Assembly: GCF_000813145.1 (NCBI RefSeq) | Contig: NZ_BAZF01000010.1 | Coordinates: 62,001 to 126,000 of the forward strand | Direction: 5' to 3' | Origin: Geobacter sp. OR-1 | GTDB lineage: Bacteria; Desulfobacterota; Desulfuromonadia; Geobacterales; DSM-12255 | DNA: 64,000 bases | Shown: positions 37,016-46,028 of the stretch, in pieces | Layout: the number at the start of each line of letters is the position of its first letter | Position numbering within the stretch: position 1 is the first letter of the stretch | Notes under the pieces: model-generated | Database searches by the model: none | Seen by the model: only the letters and a program-made list of their open reading frames with translations | Told to the model about the DNA's origin: nothing | Translations under genes and position numbers: made by a program

Positions 37016-38328
37016 TGCACGACGTCATTCTTCATGCCTTTGACTGGCCATACCGTGAGATCAGCACCAATGCGGCGAAGATTGCCGAGATCGGCTACGG
37101 TGGGGTGCTGATCCCCCCGCCGCTCTACAGCGACCCGAACGGACCGGAGTGGTGGCAGCGGTACCAGCCCAAGGACTACCGGGTGTTAAGGTCGCACCTC
37201 GGCCGCAAGACCGGCCTGAGGCATGTCATCAAGGCTCTGCACAAATACGGGGTCAAGGTCTATTGCGACATCGTCTTCAACCACATGGCCAACGAGAACC
37301 GGCCCGACCGGCTCAATTTCCCCGGCGCCGCGGAACTGGAGCGGTATCGGAAAGAACGGCGGCAGTTCGGCCGGGACCGGCTGTACGGGGAGCTGAACGA
37401 AGGGCTCTTTTCACCCTGGGATTTCCACAACAGCGGCAATATCCAGAACTGGCTGGACGAATACCAGTCAACGGAGTTCTCTCTTTCCGGACTTCCGGAT
37501 CTGGAACTGAACGAATGGGTGATCGGGCAGCAGCAGACCTGTCTCCGGGCGCTGAATGAGCTGGAATTCGACGGCTACCGGGTCGATGCGGTCAAGCACC
37601 TGCCGGACGAGCATATCCGGAGAGTGTTCGCAACTGCCGACTTGGAGGGGAAATACCTGTTCGGCGAGGCGCTGACCGCCAACGACAACGAGGAGAGGGT
37701 TTTTCTCTGGCCCCTGCTGAGCGAGACCGGGATGTCGTTCTACGATTTTCCGCTGCACGAGACCCTGCGTCGCGTATTTTCGCCCGGCGGCAGCATGCGG
37801 GAACTGGCAGACCCGGCAGCAAACGGTCAGGCCCTTCCCTGGAACCGCAGCGTAACAGTTGCCGTGACCCACGACATACCCAATAACGATGGTTTCAGGG
37901 GGCAACTGCTGGACAAGCAGGACGAGTTTCTTGCCAAGGTCTATATCATGGGACGTGACGGCGGCATGCCGCTGGTCTATTCCGACCACAACGAGAGCGC
38001 GGGGAAATACCCGGAGGACCGGGATCGCTGGGCCAATGCCTGGCAGCGCTCAGACCTGAAGGCGATGATCGCCTTCCACAACGTAGTCCACGGCCTGCCG
38101 CAGCGCACCCTGTACGAGGCTGACGGCTTCCTGGTGTTTGCCCGCGGATACCGGGGGATCGTGGCCATCAACAAGACCGCTGACTGGCAACACCCCACCA
38201 TCTGGACCTTCGGGCTGCGGCTCGGGACCTACCGGTGCCAGATCCACGGTCATGCGATGCAGGTGAAAGGCGACAACTTCACCTTTTCAATTCCACCGCG
38301 CCAGGCCCAGCTGTGGCTGGCTGATTGA
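37015..38328 (+). CDS. GH13 alpha-amylase family glycosidase
   Basis: 437 residues, no signal peptide. A (beta/alpha)8 barrel with the GH13 regions DIVFNHMA (region I), GYRVDAVKH (nucleophile Asp191), FGEAL (acid Glu218) and VTHDIPNNDG (Asp287), and a C-terminal beta domain from about 355. It should hydrolyse alpha-1,4-glucans or act on intracellular maltodextrin/glycogen. Translation is coupled to the third patatin by TGATG, an unusual partnership. Confidence 0.87.
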   Translation: MHDVILHAFDWPYREISTNAAKIAEIGYGGVLIPPPLYSDPNGPEWWQRYQPKDYRVLRSHLGRKTGLRHVIKALHKYGVKVYCDIVFNHMANENRPDRLNFPGAAELERYRKERRQFGRDRLYGELNEGLFSPWDFHNSGNIQNWLDEYQSTEFSLSGLPDLELNEWVIGQQQTCLRALNELEFDGYRVDAVKHLPDEHIRRVFATADLEGKYLFGEALTANDNEERVFLWPLLSETGMSFYDFPLHETLRRVFSPGGSMRELADPAANGQALPWNRSVTVAVTHDIPNNDGFRGQLLDKQDEFLAKVYIMGRDGGMPLVYSDHNESAGKYPEDRDRWANAWQRSDLKAMIAFHNVVHGLPQRTLYEADGFLVFARGYRGIVAINKTADWQHPTIWTFGLRLGTYRCQIHGHAMQVKGDNFTFSIPPRQAQLWLAD

Positions 38329-38718
38329 TCCGATCGGATCGGATATAACCGGAACCGATGCACCAGGCTGTTCACATTGTCAGCCTTGGAGGCAAGGCCC
38401 GAGGCTGCCCGGGCCGCGTCAACGGCACCTTTTGTTGTCTGCTGGATTACATCGCTGATCCGGTGAATCGCCGGTCAACGCCGGTATCTGCCAGTTTTTA
38501 AACGGTTTTTAATCACACATTCCCTCTAATTAACATTGACGTCCATTCATTTAGACGCTATTATTTTCGCCCAAAATACAAGCCCTACCCTCGAATCCCA
38601 TCCCCAGCCATTGTCCGCGCCGATCGACACCGGCTTCAGTGGTTGTATTTGCATCAATCTCCAACAACCGACAATTTGATTTATTTGCTGTTCATGCTGC
38701 TATTTAGAGGAGGCGAAG
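38329..38718. other. Intergenic region upstream of the kelch protein
   Basis: No gene is seen in these 390 bases. Just after the glycosidase stop is the short palindrome ATCCGATCGGAT. The second half is AT-rich and may carry the promoter of the kelch gene, whose ribosome site is GAGGAGG at 38707-38713. Confidence 0.5.
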
Positions 38719-41370
38719 ATGAAATGTTTGCACCGGATTTGCCGTAACCTGCTGTTGTCGGTACCACAGGTCTTGTTGATGCTGCTGACGGCGCAGTTTG
38801 CCATGGCCGGTCAATTGACCTGGTCGAACAAGACCCTGCTGCCGACAGCGACATCGAGAGCCGCATCCGTCGTGGTCAATGGCACTATTTATGTTCTCGG
38901 CGGGGCTACCAACAGCGGGACCACCGCAGCAGTCGAAGCGTACGATCCGCTTACGGACAGCTGGCTGGCAAAGCCTGCCCTTAGCGAGACGAGATTTGCC
39001 GGAGGTGAAACAGTTCTGGACGGGGTCGTCTATATCGCCGGTGGGAGTGCGGTAGGCTCGACGCCAACGGCAGCCATCCTCTCCTACGACACCGCCTCCG
39101 GTTCAGGTGCCGCTGCCGTAGGCACCCTGGTCACCCCACGCATCAGGTGTTCCGCGGCCATCCTCAACAACAAGATGTACGTGGTGGGCGGAAGCAACAA
39201 CAGCGGCACGGTATTCGATACGATTGAGGAGTTCGATCTAACCAGCCATGAGAGCATCATCAAGGCCACAATGCCGGTGCCGCTGCATTATGCCGCGGTA
39301 GTAGTATCGCAGGGGAATATTTACATAATCGGAGGTTTCGGGAGCGACGGCATGCCGCTAAACAGCACCTGGCTGTACGATCCGGTTGCCAACAGTTTCA
39401 CCCCAAAGAGCGCATTGCCGGTGCCGGTTGCGGCCAGGGCTGCTGTGGCTGAAGATGGAAAAGTCTACCTGCTCGGCGGCATGACCAATTTCAACACCAT
39501 GACCTGGACTGCGGTTGTCCAGTCGTATGATCCGCAGACCGACAGTTGGCAAAGTCTGGGAGACATCCCCACCACTCGTTATGCCCAGGCGGTCGGGATC
39601 GTCAATAACAGCCTGTATGTCATAGGCGGCAACAATGATGTCGGACCTGCCAGCGGCAACCTGAGTGTCAATGAGAGTGCCGATCTCAGTTCAGCCACGG
39701 GGCCGGTCGTCACAGCTTCACCCTTTGGCGGGACCTATGCCGCGCCACAGAATGTTACCCTGACCGCCAACGAACCTTCGACCATCTACTACACCATTGA
39801 CGGCTCGGCGCCGACAACGGCTTCCGGGGTATATACCAGCCCTATCGGCATTTACACCAACACTACGCTGAAGTTTTTCGCCAGAAACGGTGCCGGCAAT
39901 GACGGAACGGTAAAAACAGAGAGCTACACAATACTTCCCCCTCCTCCGGTCACCACCGCTTCACCAGCGGGCGGGACCTTCACGGCACCACAAACGGTCA
40001 CCCTCACCGCCAATGATGGCTCGGCCAATATCTATTACACCCTGGATGGATCAACGCCGACAACCTCTTCCGCAATGTACGGCGGAGCGCTTAATATCTC
40101 GACCACCACAACGCTGAAGTTTTTTGCGGTCAACGGAAACGGCCAGGAGAGCGTCAATTCCATCACGTATGAAATCATAGTAGCCCCAGGCGGCGGCTCG
40201 ATCGGATTCGCACCGGTACAGATCGCTCTTCCCTACAAGGCCTGGAGTGTTGCTGCCGCCGACTTCAACCAGGACGGCAAGGCAGACCTGGCAGTGGCCA
40301 ACTACGAACGGAATACCGTTTCCACATACCGTGGCAATGGCGACGGCACCTTTACCGGCGCGCAGGAGATCGGGGTCGGGTCCCAGCCGACTGCAGTCAC
40401 TTTCGGCACAGTTAATGGCTACGATAGCTATATCGATATTGTCGCCGCCAACAGCGGGAGCGGATCGGCTTCGGTCCTGCTCGGCAACGGCGCCGGCTCA
40501 TTTTCATATTCCGGAGCAATCTCGATTGGTTCCGGATCCCCTTCCGTTGCGGTCGGTCACTTCAGAAACGCCGGACCGCCCGATGTGGCCGCGGTCAATC
40601 CTTCCACCGGTTACCTGAACATCTATTACGGCCAGGGACCGGGGTCATTTACCGCAGGCCCCTCTTATTACGTCGGCGCCGGGGCAATTTCCGTGACCAA
40701 GAGCGATTTTAATGGCGATTACAAGGAAGACCTGGCGGTAGTGAATTATGATACCGGCCAGTTGACCATACTGACCGGGGATGGCGCAGGATATTTCTAT
40801 TCCGTGTTTCCCGGCACCTACTCCCAACTCCAGTACTCCCGATCTGTCGCTGCGGGGGATATCAACGGCGACGGCAAGACCGACCTGGCAATAGTGAACG
40901 ACGGCGGCGAAGCCCCCGGTGGGACAGCCCTGGTCTCCATCCTCCTTGGCAACGGCAACGGTTCATTTCAACAGTACACCCAGTTCCAGCAGCCCCAATA
41001 CACCTCCGGAGCGGCGATTGCCGACTTCAACAATGACGGGAAGGCCGATCTCGTTCTGGTAAACCGCTCGAACAACACCATGTCCGTGCTGCTCCAGGGG
41101 TTCCAGTTCGGCAATCCGGTCCTGATCAACCCGGCAAATCCGGTATATTTCGCCACTGTGCAGGCGGCTCTTGATAGCGCCGGCAATGGCGATGTCATGC
41201 AGACCATTGCCGGAGACCTTTATGAAAACCTTATCATCGACCGCGGCGTAGAAATCACCATCAAGGGGGGAGTCAGCGCCGGCGGCGCAGCCACCGGCTA
41301 CACAACCCTTCACGGCACGCTGACCATCAGTTCCGGTTCACTGATAGCGGAAAATCTGACTATCGTGTGA
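38719..41370 (+). CDS. Exported kelch/FG-GAP repeat protein
   Basis: 883 residues: signal peptide (1-30, ending AMA), kelch-type beta-propeller repeats (about 35-325: VYVLGG/IYIIGG-type motifs with paired glycines), two CHB_HEX_C-like beta domains (about 331-405 and 411-485, TIYYTIDGSAPTT and NIYYTLDGSTPTT), then FG-GAP/VCBS repeats (about 490-790, DFNQDGKADLAV, DINGDGKTDLAI) with calcium-type DxNxDGxxD loops. The end (about 795-883) looks like a right-handed beta-helix start. A surface or secreted binding protein; ligand unknown. Confidence 0.82.
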   Translation: MKCLHRICRNLLLSVPQVLLMLLTAQFAMAGQLTWSNKTLLPTATSRAASVVVNGTIYVLGGATNSGTTAAVEAYDPLTDSWLAKPALSETRFAGGETVLDGVVYIAGGSAVGSTPTAAILSYDTASGSGAAAVGTLVTPRIRCSAAILNNKMYVVGGSNNSGTVFDTIEEFDLTSHESIIKATMPVPLHYAAVVVSQGNIYIIGGFGSDGMPLNSTWLYDPVANSFTPKSALPVPVAARAAVAEDGKVYLLGGMTNFNTMTWTAVVQSYDPQTDSWQSLGDIPTTRYAQAVGIVNNSLYVIGGNNDVGPASGNLSVNESADLSSATGPVVTASPFGGTYAAPQNVTLTANEPSTIYYTIDGSAPTTASGVYTSPIGIYTNTTLKFFARNGAGNDGTVKTESYTILPPPPVTTASPAGGTFTAPQTVTLTANDGSANIYYTLDGSTPTTSSAMYGGALNISTTTTLKFFAVNGNGQESVNSITYEIIVAPGGGSIGFAPVQIALPYKAWSVAAADFNQDGKADLAVANYERNTVSTYRGNGDGTFTGAQEIGVGSQPTAVTFGTVNGYDSYIDIVAANSGSGSASVLLGNGAGSFSYSGAISIGSGSPSVAVGHFRNAGPPDVAAVNPSTGYLNIYYGQGPGSFTAGPSYYVGAGAISVTKSDFNGDYKEDLAVVNYDTGQLTILTGDGAGYFYSVFPGTYSQLQYSRSVAAGDINGDGKTDLAIVNDGGEAPGGTALVSILLGNGNGSFQQYTQFQQPQYTSGAAIADFNNDGKADLVLVNRSNNTMSVLLQGFQFGNPVLINPANPVYFATVQAALDSAGNGDVMQTIAGDLYENLIIDRGVEITIKGGVSAGGAATGYTTLHGTLTISSGSLIAENLTIV

Positions 41371-41381
41371 GGACGCAAAAG

Positions 41382-41416
41382 GGGCAGGCAATCCCGGATG
41401 CCGCGATTGCCTGCCC
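41382..41416. terminator. Bidirectional terminator between convergent genes
   Basis: Twelve-base perfect stem GGGCAGGCAATC/GATTGCCTGCCC; on the minus strand CCTTTT follows. Confidence 0.8.
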
Positions 41417-41421
41417 GCTTG

Positions 41422-42939
41422 TTATGCCAGTATCCCACGGTTCTTGAAAATCCTGGTCAGCCCCTTGGTCCGCTTCCCGCCGTACAGGTTCTTCTCCGCC
41501 ATGATGATCGCCTCGGCGCCGTCCTTGAAGTCCGAATACTGGCTCAGGTAGAAATGACTTTCCAGGATCACGGTGTCTGACTTTTTCGCACCCAGCAGTT
41601 TCCTAACCTGCCAGAGAACGGCCGACCAGATCTCGCCGTCGCTATGCTCTTCACCATCCATGTCCGCCGGATAGAGTTTGGTGCTTTCCAGTCTGCGCAG
41701 GCACTCCTGCGGTCCCCCCTGGTAACCCTTGGCGTCCCACTCACCCAGCTTCAGCTTGCGGGCCGCCTTCTTGTATCTGTAATAGAAGGTCCCGGCTAGG
41801 TAGTCGCCGAACCCCTCCCCCATGGCCCTTCCTTCGGTCTTCTGGCCGTATCCCGGCACAATGGCGTCCTGGATGGCATGGCCGTACTCGTGGATTATGA
41901 TCTCGGCGTCCTCGGCATCGTCTACCCCGCCGTCGCCGAAGGTGATATCCTTCCGGCCCGGCGATGGGTCATAGAAGGAGTTATCCTCGCGGGTGCCGTG
42001 GGCATTGACCCGGATCTGGCGGTTCAGAATCCCCTTGCCGCCGGTGAAGCCGAGCGACTGGATATACCGCTGGACGGCATCGATATGAAAGTAGGCCATC
42101 ACCTCTTCGAACCGCTCGTCGCTTCTGGTGAACTGAAAGTCCAGTGTCGCTGACTTGGCGGCGTTCCTGGTCTTGGTGGTATCGACGTACGGCCCCTTCA
42201 GGAACCCCGAGCTGTCGAGTTCCTTGAGCTGCACCGGTTTATAGGCCTTGGCAAAGACATCGTTATCGCCATCCTTCAGATCCAGCAGGTCGTCCCGGTC
42301 GAGCGTCACCACCGGGTTGGGCAAAAAGACCTTACCCTTGCCCGTCGCCTTGTGCAGCACGTTCCGCTCGTCGATGACATGGCCGTTCACCCGGTCGATG
42401 AACAGAATCCAGGAACCGGCAGGCTTCTCGGTGCCGAACTTCACCTTGCAGACCGGCCTGAAGGTTCCTTTCATGGCGTAGACCATGTTTTCCTTGTTGA
42501 TCTCGGTGGCAAGGGTGCCGTACTCGGCGGCCTTCCTGGCGATGATGGCGTCGATCGCATTGTCGGAGAGGAAATCTGCCGCCTTCCGCTTGCCCAGTTT
42601 CTTCTCCAGCGTCGGGGCCGGTACGGTATCGTTCATCACCATGAAGATCCGGTTGGCGTTGTTGATATGGATCGCTACCCAGGCCCCGTGGATCGGGGTC
42701 CCATCAAAATGCTGCTGGAACAGCACCGCTTTCCCACCCAGGCTCTCGGTCACCTGCTCGAACTGCAGATCTGAGAGCGCTGCCGAAATCTTCAGCACCG
42801 CCAGGTTCTCTTTCAGGAACGCCTCGGCAACCTTTCGCGGGTCACCCGCCAGCGGTTCGGTCTCAAAATCATAAACCTTCTTCGGCACATAGTTGTCCCG
42901 GTCCCAGCGGACCTTGCATGTAGTCAGATCGAGCTTCAT
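41422..42939 (-). CDS. Thermolysin/fungalysin-like zinc metallopeptidase, no signal peptide
   Basis: 505 residues. Residues about 20-210 resemble the FTP/PepSY-type propeptide of M4/M36 peptidases (DGTPIHGAWVAIHIN). The catalytic domain has HEYGH (350-354), Glu375 in EGFGDYLAG as the third zinc ligand, and DGEEHSDGEIWSAVLWQVR, as in fungalysins (M36). It starts MKLDLTTCKV and has no signal peptide, odd for an extracellular protease family. It follows the muramidase gene by ten bases. Both could be loaded into the contractile injection system encoded further right (inference). Confidence 0.82.
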   Translation of the reverse strand: MKLDLTTCKVRWDRDNYVPKKVYDFETEPLAGDPRKVAEAFLKENLAVLKISAALSDLQFEQVTESLGGKAVLFQQHFDGTPIHGAWVAIHINNANRIFMVMNDTVPAPTLEKKLGKRKAADFLSDNAIDAIIARKAAEYGTLATEINKENMVYAMKGTFRPVCKVKFGTEKPAGSWILFIDRVNGHVIDERNVLHKATGKGKVFLPNPVVTLDRDDLLDLKDGDNDVFAKAYKPVQLKELDSSGFLKGPYVDTTKTRNAAKSATLDFQFTRSDERFEEVMAYFHIDAVQRYIQSLGFTGGKGILNRQIRVNAHGTREDNSFYDPSPGRKDITFGDGGVDDAEDAEIIIHEYGHAIQDAIVPGYGQKTEGRAMGEGFGDYLAGTFYYRYKKAARKLKLGEWDAKGYQGGPQECLRRLESTKLYPADMDGEEHSDGEIWSAVLWQVRKLLGAKKSDTVILESHFYLSQYSDFKDGAEAIIMAEKNLYGGKRTKGLTRIFKNRGILA

Positions 42940-42949
42940 ACGTCCTCCT

Positions 42950-43900
42950 TCAAGATTTCAAGCTTTTGAACGCCTGTACATAGCTCTCGATCCGGCTGCC
43001 GTACACCGGCGCCTGGCCCGAACCGTTGTAGTACGAGGCGAACCGGGTGTAATCCTTCAGCTGCAGCGCCTCGATCATGGCTGAGGTGCTGCCGTGCCCG
43101 CGCAGGAAATCGAACAACCCGAGCACCTGATAGCGGATGTCGCTGCTGAAGTTGGCGAACATCTCCTGTACCGAATCGTAGCCGAGCTGCGAGCAGTTGA
43201 ACCCCATGACCTGCGGCCCCCCCATGCTGATGGCGTTCATGGCCGCATTCTCGCTGAGGGTGCGGGCAAAGTCGAACACCTGCCACTCGTTGTCCTGCTT
43301 GCCGTGGAAATCGAGCCAGGCGCTGTTGGCATCCTTGCGGAACTTGTGGCCCAGCCATTTTTTCTGGCTGTTGAAGGTGAAATGGGTGTTGAAGGTATCG
43401 GGGTTCTTCTTCCCCCAGAGGTTCCAGAAGATATGGTTCTCGAACCGGATGATCATCCGGTTGTTGGCATCGAACCCGGCGCCGCCCGACTCCACGCAGA
43501 GTACCGCCACAGCTGCGGCCGGTTCCACCTCGATGATGCCGGAGAGGATCTCCAGGAGCCCGCCCTGGCCGTTCCAGACCTTGGCTGCCATCTTCTGGGA
43601 TGCGTTATGCTTGGCCAGCACCGGGATCGCCTTCCCCTCCGGCGGCGCCAGCTGCGCCGTGCGGAGCTGGTCCATCTCCCAGAGGTAATCGGCCGCCGGG
43701 GTGCTGTCCACGATGGTGACGTAATCGCCGGAGACATAGCCGGAAAGGCTCCCGGACCTGATCCGGTACCATCCCTCCAGCTTCTCCAGAATTTCGACCT
43801 TTGTCCCCCGTTTGAGCGCGCCCAGCGCCGGTTTGGCAGTGGACGGCTCCGGCCGCACGTTCAGGCTGGTTGCGCTTACAAGTCCATAAGTTTGTGCCAT
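42950..43900 (-). CDS. SH3-domain N-acetylmuramidase (DUF3380), no signal peptide
   Basis: 316 residues: a bacterial SH3 domain (about 5-62, SATSLNVRPEPS) and an N-acetylmuramidase domain (about 100-315) with the catalytic Glu in CVESGG and the RFENHIFW motif. Family enzymes cut the glycan chains of peptidoglycan and include phage endolysins and secreted effectors. No signal peptide; AAGGAG precedes the ATG. It forms an operon with the metallopeptidase. Confidence 0.85.
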   Translation of the reverse strand: MAQTYGLVSATSLNVRPEPSTAKPALGALKRGTKVEILEKLEGWYRIRSGSLSGYVSGDYVTIVDSTPAADYLWEMDQLRTAQLAPPEGKAIPVLAKHNASQKMAAKVWNGQGGLLEILSGIIEVEPAAAVAVLCVESGGAGFDANNRMIIRFENHIFWNLWGKKNPDTFNTHFTFNSQKKWLGHKFRKDANSAWLDFHGKQDNEWQVFDFARTLSENAAMNAISMGGPQVMGFNCSQLGYDSVQEMFANFSSDIRYQVLGLFDFLRGHGSTSAMIEALQLKDYTRFASYYNGSGQAPVYGSRIESYVQAFKSLKS

Positions 43901-44001
43901 ATCTTGCTCTCCTTATCAGTCAACCGGATGTGCAAGCAATTTATCACCACGGAATCATTGCGCAATCAGGCTATCGGTTATTTATTTCATGAGAAATCAA
44001 C

Positions 44002-44160
44002 CTAGACCGTATGGGGCAGATGGGCCGGATTAAAGTCGTAGCAATAAGGTACTAATCTGGAAATCTTACGGGCAATCTTAGAATCCATCTTGTGCGCATA
44101 ATGCAACGCCCCCCGCCTGAACAGATTGGTAAGCCCACCATCAGCTTCGACTCGCAACGA
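44002..44160 (-). pseudogene. 3' remnant of an unrecognised gene
   Basis: On the minus strand the frame reads about 50 codons ending ALHYAHKMDSKI ... CYDFNPAHLPHTV and a TAG. The composition is protein-like, but an in-frame stop inside the repeat at 44168-44229 blocks it on the 5' side and no start or ribosome site is present. It looks like the tail of a gene cut by the arrival of the repeat. Family not recognised. Confidence 0.4.
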
Positions 44161-44167
44161 AAAACAC

Positions 44168-44229
44168 CTTTAACCCTCCGGAATCTTTATACTTGCGGAC
44201 AGCAGGAAAAGACGTTAAAACAAACAAAT
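44168..44229 (+). repeat. 62-bp imperfect hairpin repeat, copy 1 (attC-like)
   Basis: About 90% identical (six differences in 62) to 46791-46852. It can fold: TTTAAC pairs with GTTAAA at the ends and inner parts pair with bulges. Each copy lies 45-60 bases before a small membrane-protein gene. Confidence 0.75.
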
Positions 44230-44287
44230 ATTTTTGTGGCGTCGGCATGACCATTGTCGTTCTCTAAACTAACTACAGAGGTGCCTT

Positions 44288-44653
44288 GTGGACGTATTTT
44301 TCTGGATCACCGACTTGTCGATCCCGGTTATCATAACAGTTCTGGGAGTGCTTTATAGGTTCCGGCCGCCAAAGGAAATAAACAGGTTTTTCGGATATCG
44401 CACATCAAACTCGATGAAGTCACAGAAAACTTGGAATTATGCGCAAAAGCGGATCGGTGACACGTTTCCGCCATTAGGTCTTGCACTGTCTCTCATCATA
44501 GCTTTGGTGAAGCTATTCATTCCGTTTCAAAAAGAGTATCTGAGCCTGTTCAATGTGGGCCTCGTGCTGCTGGCGATCATAGCCCTGATCATCATGATTG
44601 AAAGGGAATTACAAAAAAAATTCGACGCGAATGGGAATTCTGCAGGCTTATGA
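44288..44653 (+). CDS. SdpI-like small membrane protein
   Basis: 121 residues with three hydrophobic segments and the SdpI-type motif GYRTSNSMKSQKTWNYAQK (residues about 36-57), found in SdpI immunity proteins and relatives. Start is GTG with a GAGGTG-like site. It lies alone in the accessory region, flanked by the two repeat types; no SdpC-like toxin is nearby. Confidence 0.75.
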   Translation: MDVFFWITDLSIPVIITVLGVLYRFRPPKEINRFFGYRTSNSMKSQKTWNYAQKRIGDTFPPLGLALSLIIALVKLFIPFQKEYLSLFNVGLVLLAIIALIIMIERELQKKFDANGNSAGL

Positions 44654-44703
44654 GGTCCGTCTTGAAGTCCACAAAAGCAAGGGATCAGACCTACAAAAAA
44701 GCA

Positions 44704-44775
44704 AAAGGGTAGACCTACACATTTAACAGGCCCCTGGCAAAAAGTCAGTATTTGTCAATTGTGTAGGTCTGACCC
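44704..44775. repeat. Inverted repeat element (copy 1 of second repeat)
   Basis: GGGTAGACCTACACA (44707-44721) faces TGTGTAGGTCTGACCC (44760-44775), an inverted repeat with one extra base. The left 40 bases reappear at 47224-47265. Structure resembles REP/MITE-type non-autonomous elements. A further partial copy, GGGATCAGACCTAC, lies near 44680. Confidence 0.65.
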
Positions 44776-44803
44776 TCTGAGGTTTGCGACCCTCGAGGTT
44801 TGC
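44771..44803. repeat. Imperfect 16/17-bp tandem duplication
   Basis: GACCCTCTGAGGTTTGC is followed directly by GACCCTCGAGGTTTGC, at the right end of the inverted repeat. About 100 further bases up to the lipoprotein gene show nothing. Confidence 0.6.
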
Positions 44804-44907
44804 TTTTGCATGTTATAGGTTGCCAGATGAGAAGAACTGTGAGCTCAGGAATCAGAATCCTTCACGAGGATTCACTTTTGTTTGGGTTATAGACCCGTTT
44901 ATTAATG

Positions 44908-45444
44908 CTATAATCCTTTCGTTAGACTGAATGATCCTTGATCAGCATTACAACCAGTACTCGCAGGAATCGTATAACTTCCCTTGAAGGTATTGTTAAG
45001 TAGTTGCCCAGTAATGGTTCCAGGACCAACAAAAGTAATAGAGTTACTAGATGAGTCAACTGTAGCTTGGTAGGTTCCTGAACCACGGCAGCTATTTTTG
45101 ATTGTAATTGAAGCGAAAAGTGAATTGCCACTTTGTACTATGGTAGCACTCGTTTGCCCATCACCGTCAATTTGAAATTGGCTTGTATAAAAATTTCCAT
45201 GCCAGTTGCCAGCTAAAGCAGTGCTATCGTTGCCACCACCAGTATTGCCACCACCGGTATTGCCACCACCGGTATTGCCACCACCGGTATTGCCACCACC
45301 AGTATTGCCACCACCGGTATTGCCACCACCGGTATTTGATAAATTTGCAGCAGTTGATTCTCCTCCTCCCCCTCCTCCACAACCAGACAAACAGAATGAA
45401 AACGCGACTGATAAAACGCATGACAAAACCACTATTCTTTTCAT
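44908..45444 (-). CDS. Lipoprotein with NTGGG repeats
   Basis: About 178 residues: lipoprotein signal with lipobox LSGC, a Gly-rich stretch, seven repeats of NTGGG (or close), then a beta-rich domain of about 110 residues (LAGNWHGNFYTSQF, GPGTITGQLLNNTFKGSYT) resembling small beta-barrel lipoprotein domains. Start ATG 45444 is preferred over 45531. Its outer-membrane role is unknown; the repeat probably acts as a flexible spacer. Confidence 0.72.
   Translation of the reverse strand: MKRIVVLSCVLSVAFSFCLSGCGGGGGGESTAANLSNTGGGNTGGGNTGGGNTGGGNTGGGNTGGGNTGGGNDSTALAGNWHGNFYTSQFQIDGDGQTSATIVQSGNSLFASITIKNSCRGSGTYQATVDSSSNSITFVGPGTITGQLLNNTFKGSYTIPASTGCNADQGSFSLTKGL
45232..45337. repeat. 15-bp tandem repeat inside the lipoprotein gene
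   Basis: Seven units of about 15 bases (GGTATTGCCACCACC with A/G changes at one position), encoding NTGGG. The multiple of three keeps the frame if copies are gained or lost. Confidence 0.88.
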
Positions 45445-45816
45445 AATACCCCCCATAATTGACTGGATAAACACAGTATGCAGTGAACCTTGCAAATGTT
45501 GTTTACACCATCTTTTGGAAATTTTCTCCAACTGTGCAATAGATTTGCCAAAGGATATAGAGTTGAATATTCAAGACTATTTTCAGAAATCATTCAGGCT
45601 AGCCATAGTAAATGCAAAGAAACCCGACAGTATCTTATGCATATAATCTTCCTAAAATGTGCATATCCCAGGTTGCAACAAGCATAACACGCTGTATTTA
45701 CGGGCGTAACATACAGGGATTAGTCATTGCAATTGTGTAAAGTTTTTCGACATTGGGAGGACATGAAATCTGCAGTACAGATAACGTAATTGATGTAGTT
45801 CAGGGCATTGCTGTCC

Positions 45817-45842
45817 CATAGTTCTCTACCATAGTTCTCTAC
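45817..45842. repeat. Perfect 13-bp tandem duplication at an IS scar
   Basis: CATAGTTCTCTAC occurs twice in a row immediately before the first recognisable codon of the transposase fragment. Confidence 0.8.
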
Positions 45843-46028
45843 AATGAGCGCTGGAAGATCGAGTTGTTCTTCAAGCGGATCAAGCAGAACCTTAAGATCA
45901 AGACGTTCCTCGGCACCTCGGAGAATGCGGTACTCACGCAGATCTGGGTTGCCCTGTGCGTCTACCTGGTGCTGGCGTATCTGGCCCTACCAGTAATATT
46001 AATAATCCTGCTTGCGCGCACAATATGA
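45840..46028 (+). pseudogene. C-terminal fragment of an IS4-type transposase
   Basis: About 62 codons in frame to a TGA, reading YNERWKIELFFKRIKQ then LKIKTFLGTSENAVLTQIW and ALCVYLVLAYLAL. This is the C-terminal Y-(2)-R-(3)-E-(6)-K signature of IS4-type DDE transposases. The 5' three quarters are missing, so it is a dead relic that runs up to the toxin-antitoxin operator. Confidence 0.82.

Noticed and set aside
45232-45337. Regular short repeats that could look like a CRISPR array
   Set aside because: Units are contiguous with no spacers and encode NTGGG in frame.
45206-45646. Plus-strand frame with PVLPPP repeats
   Set aside because: It is the complement of the lipoprotein repeat and lacks a ribosome site.
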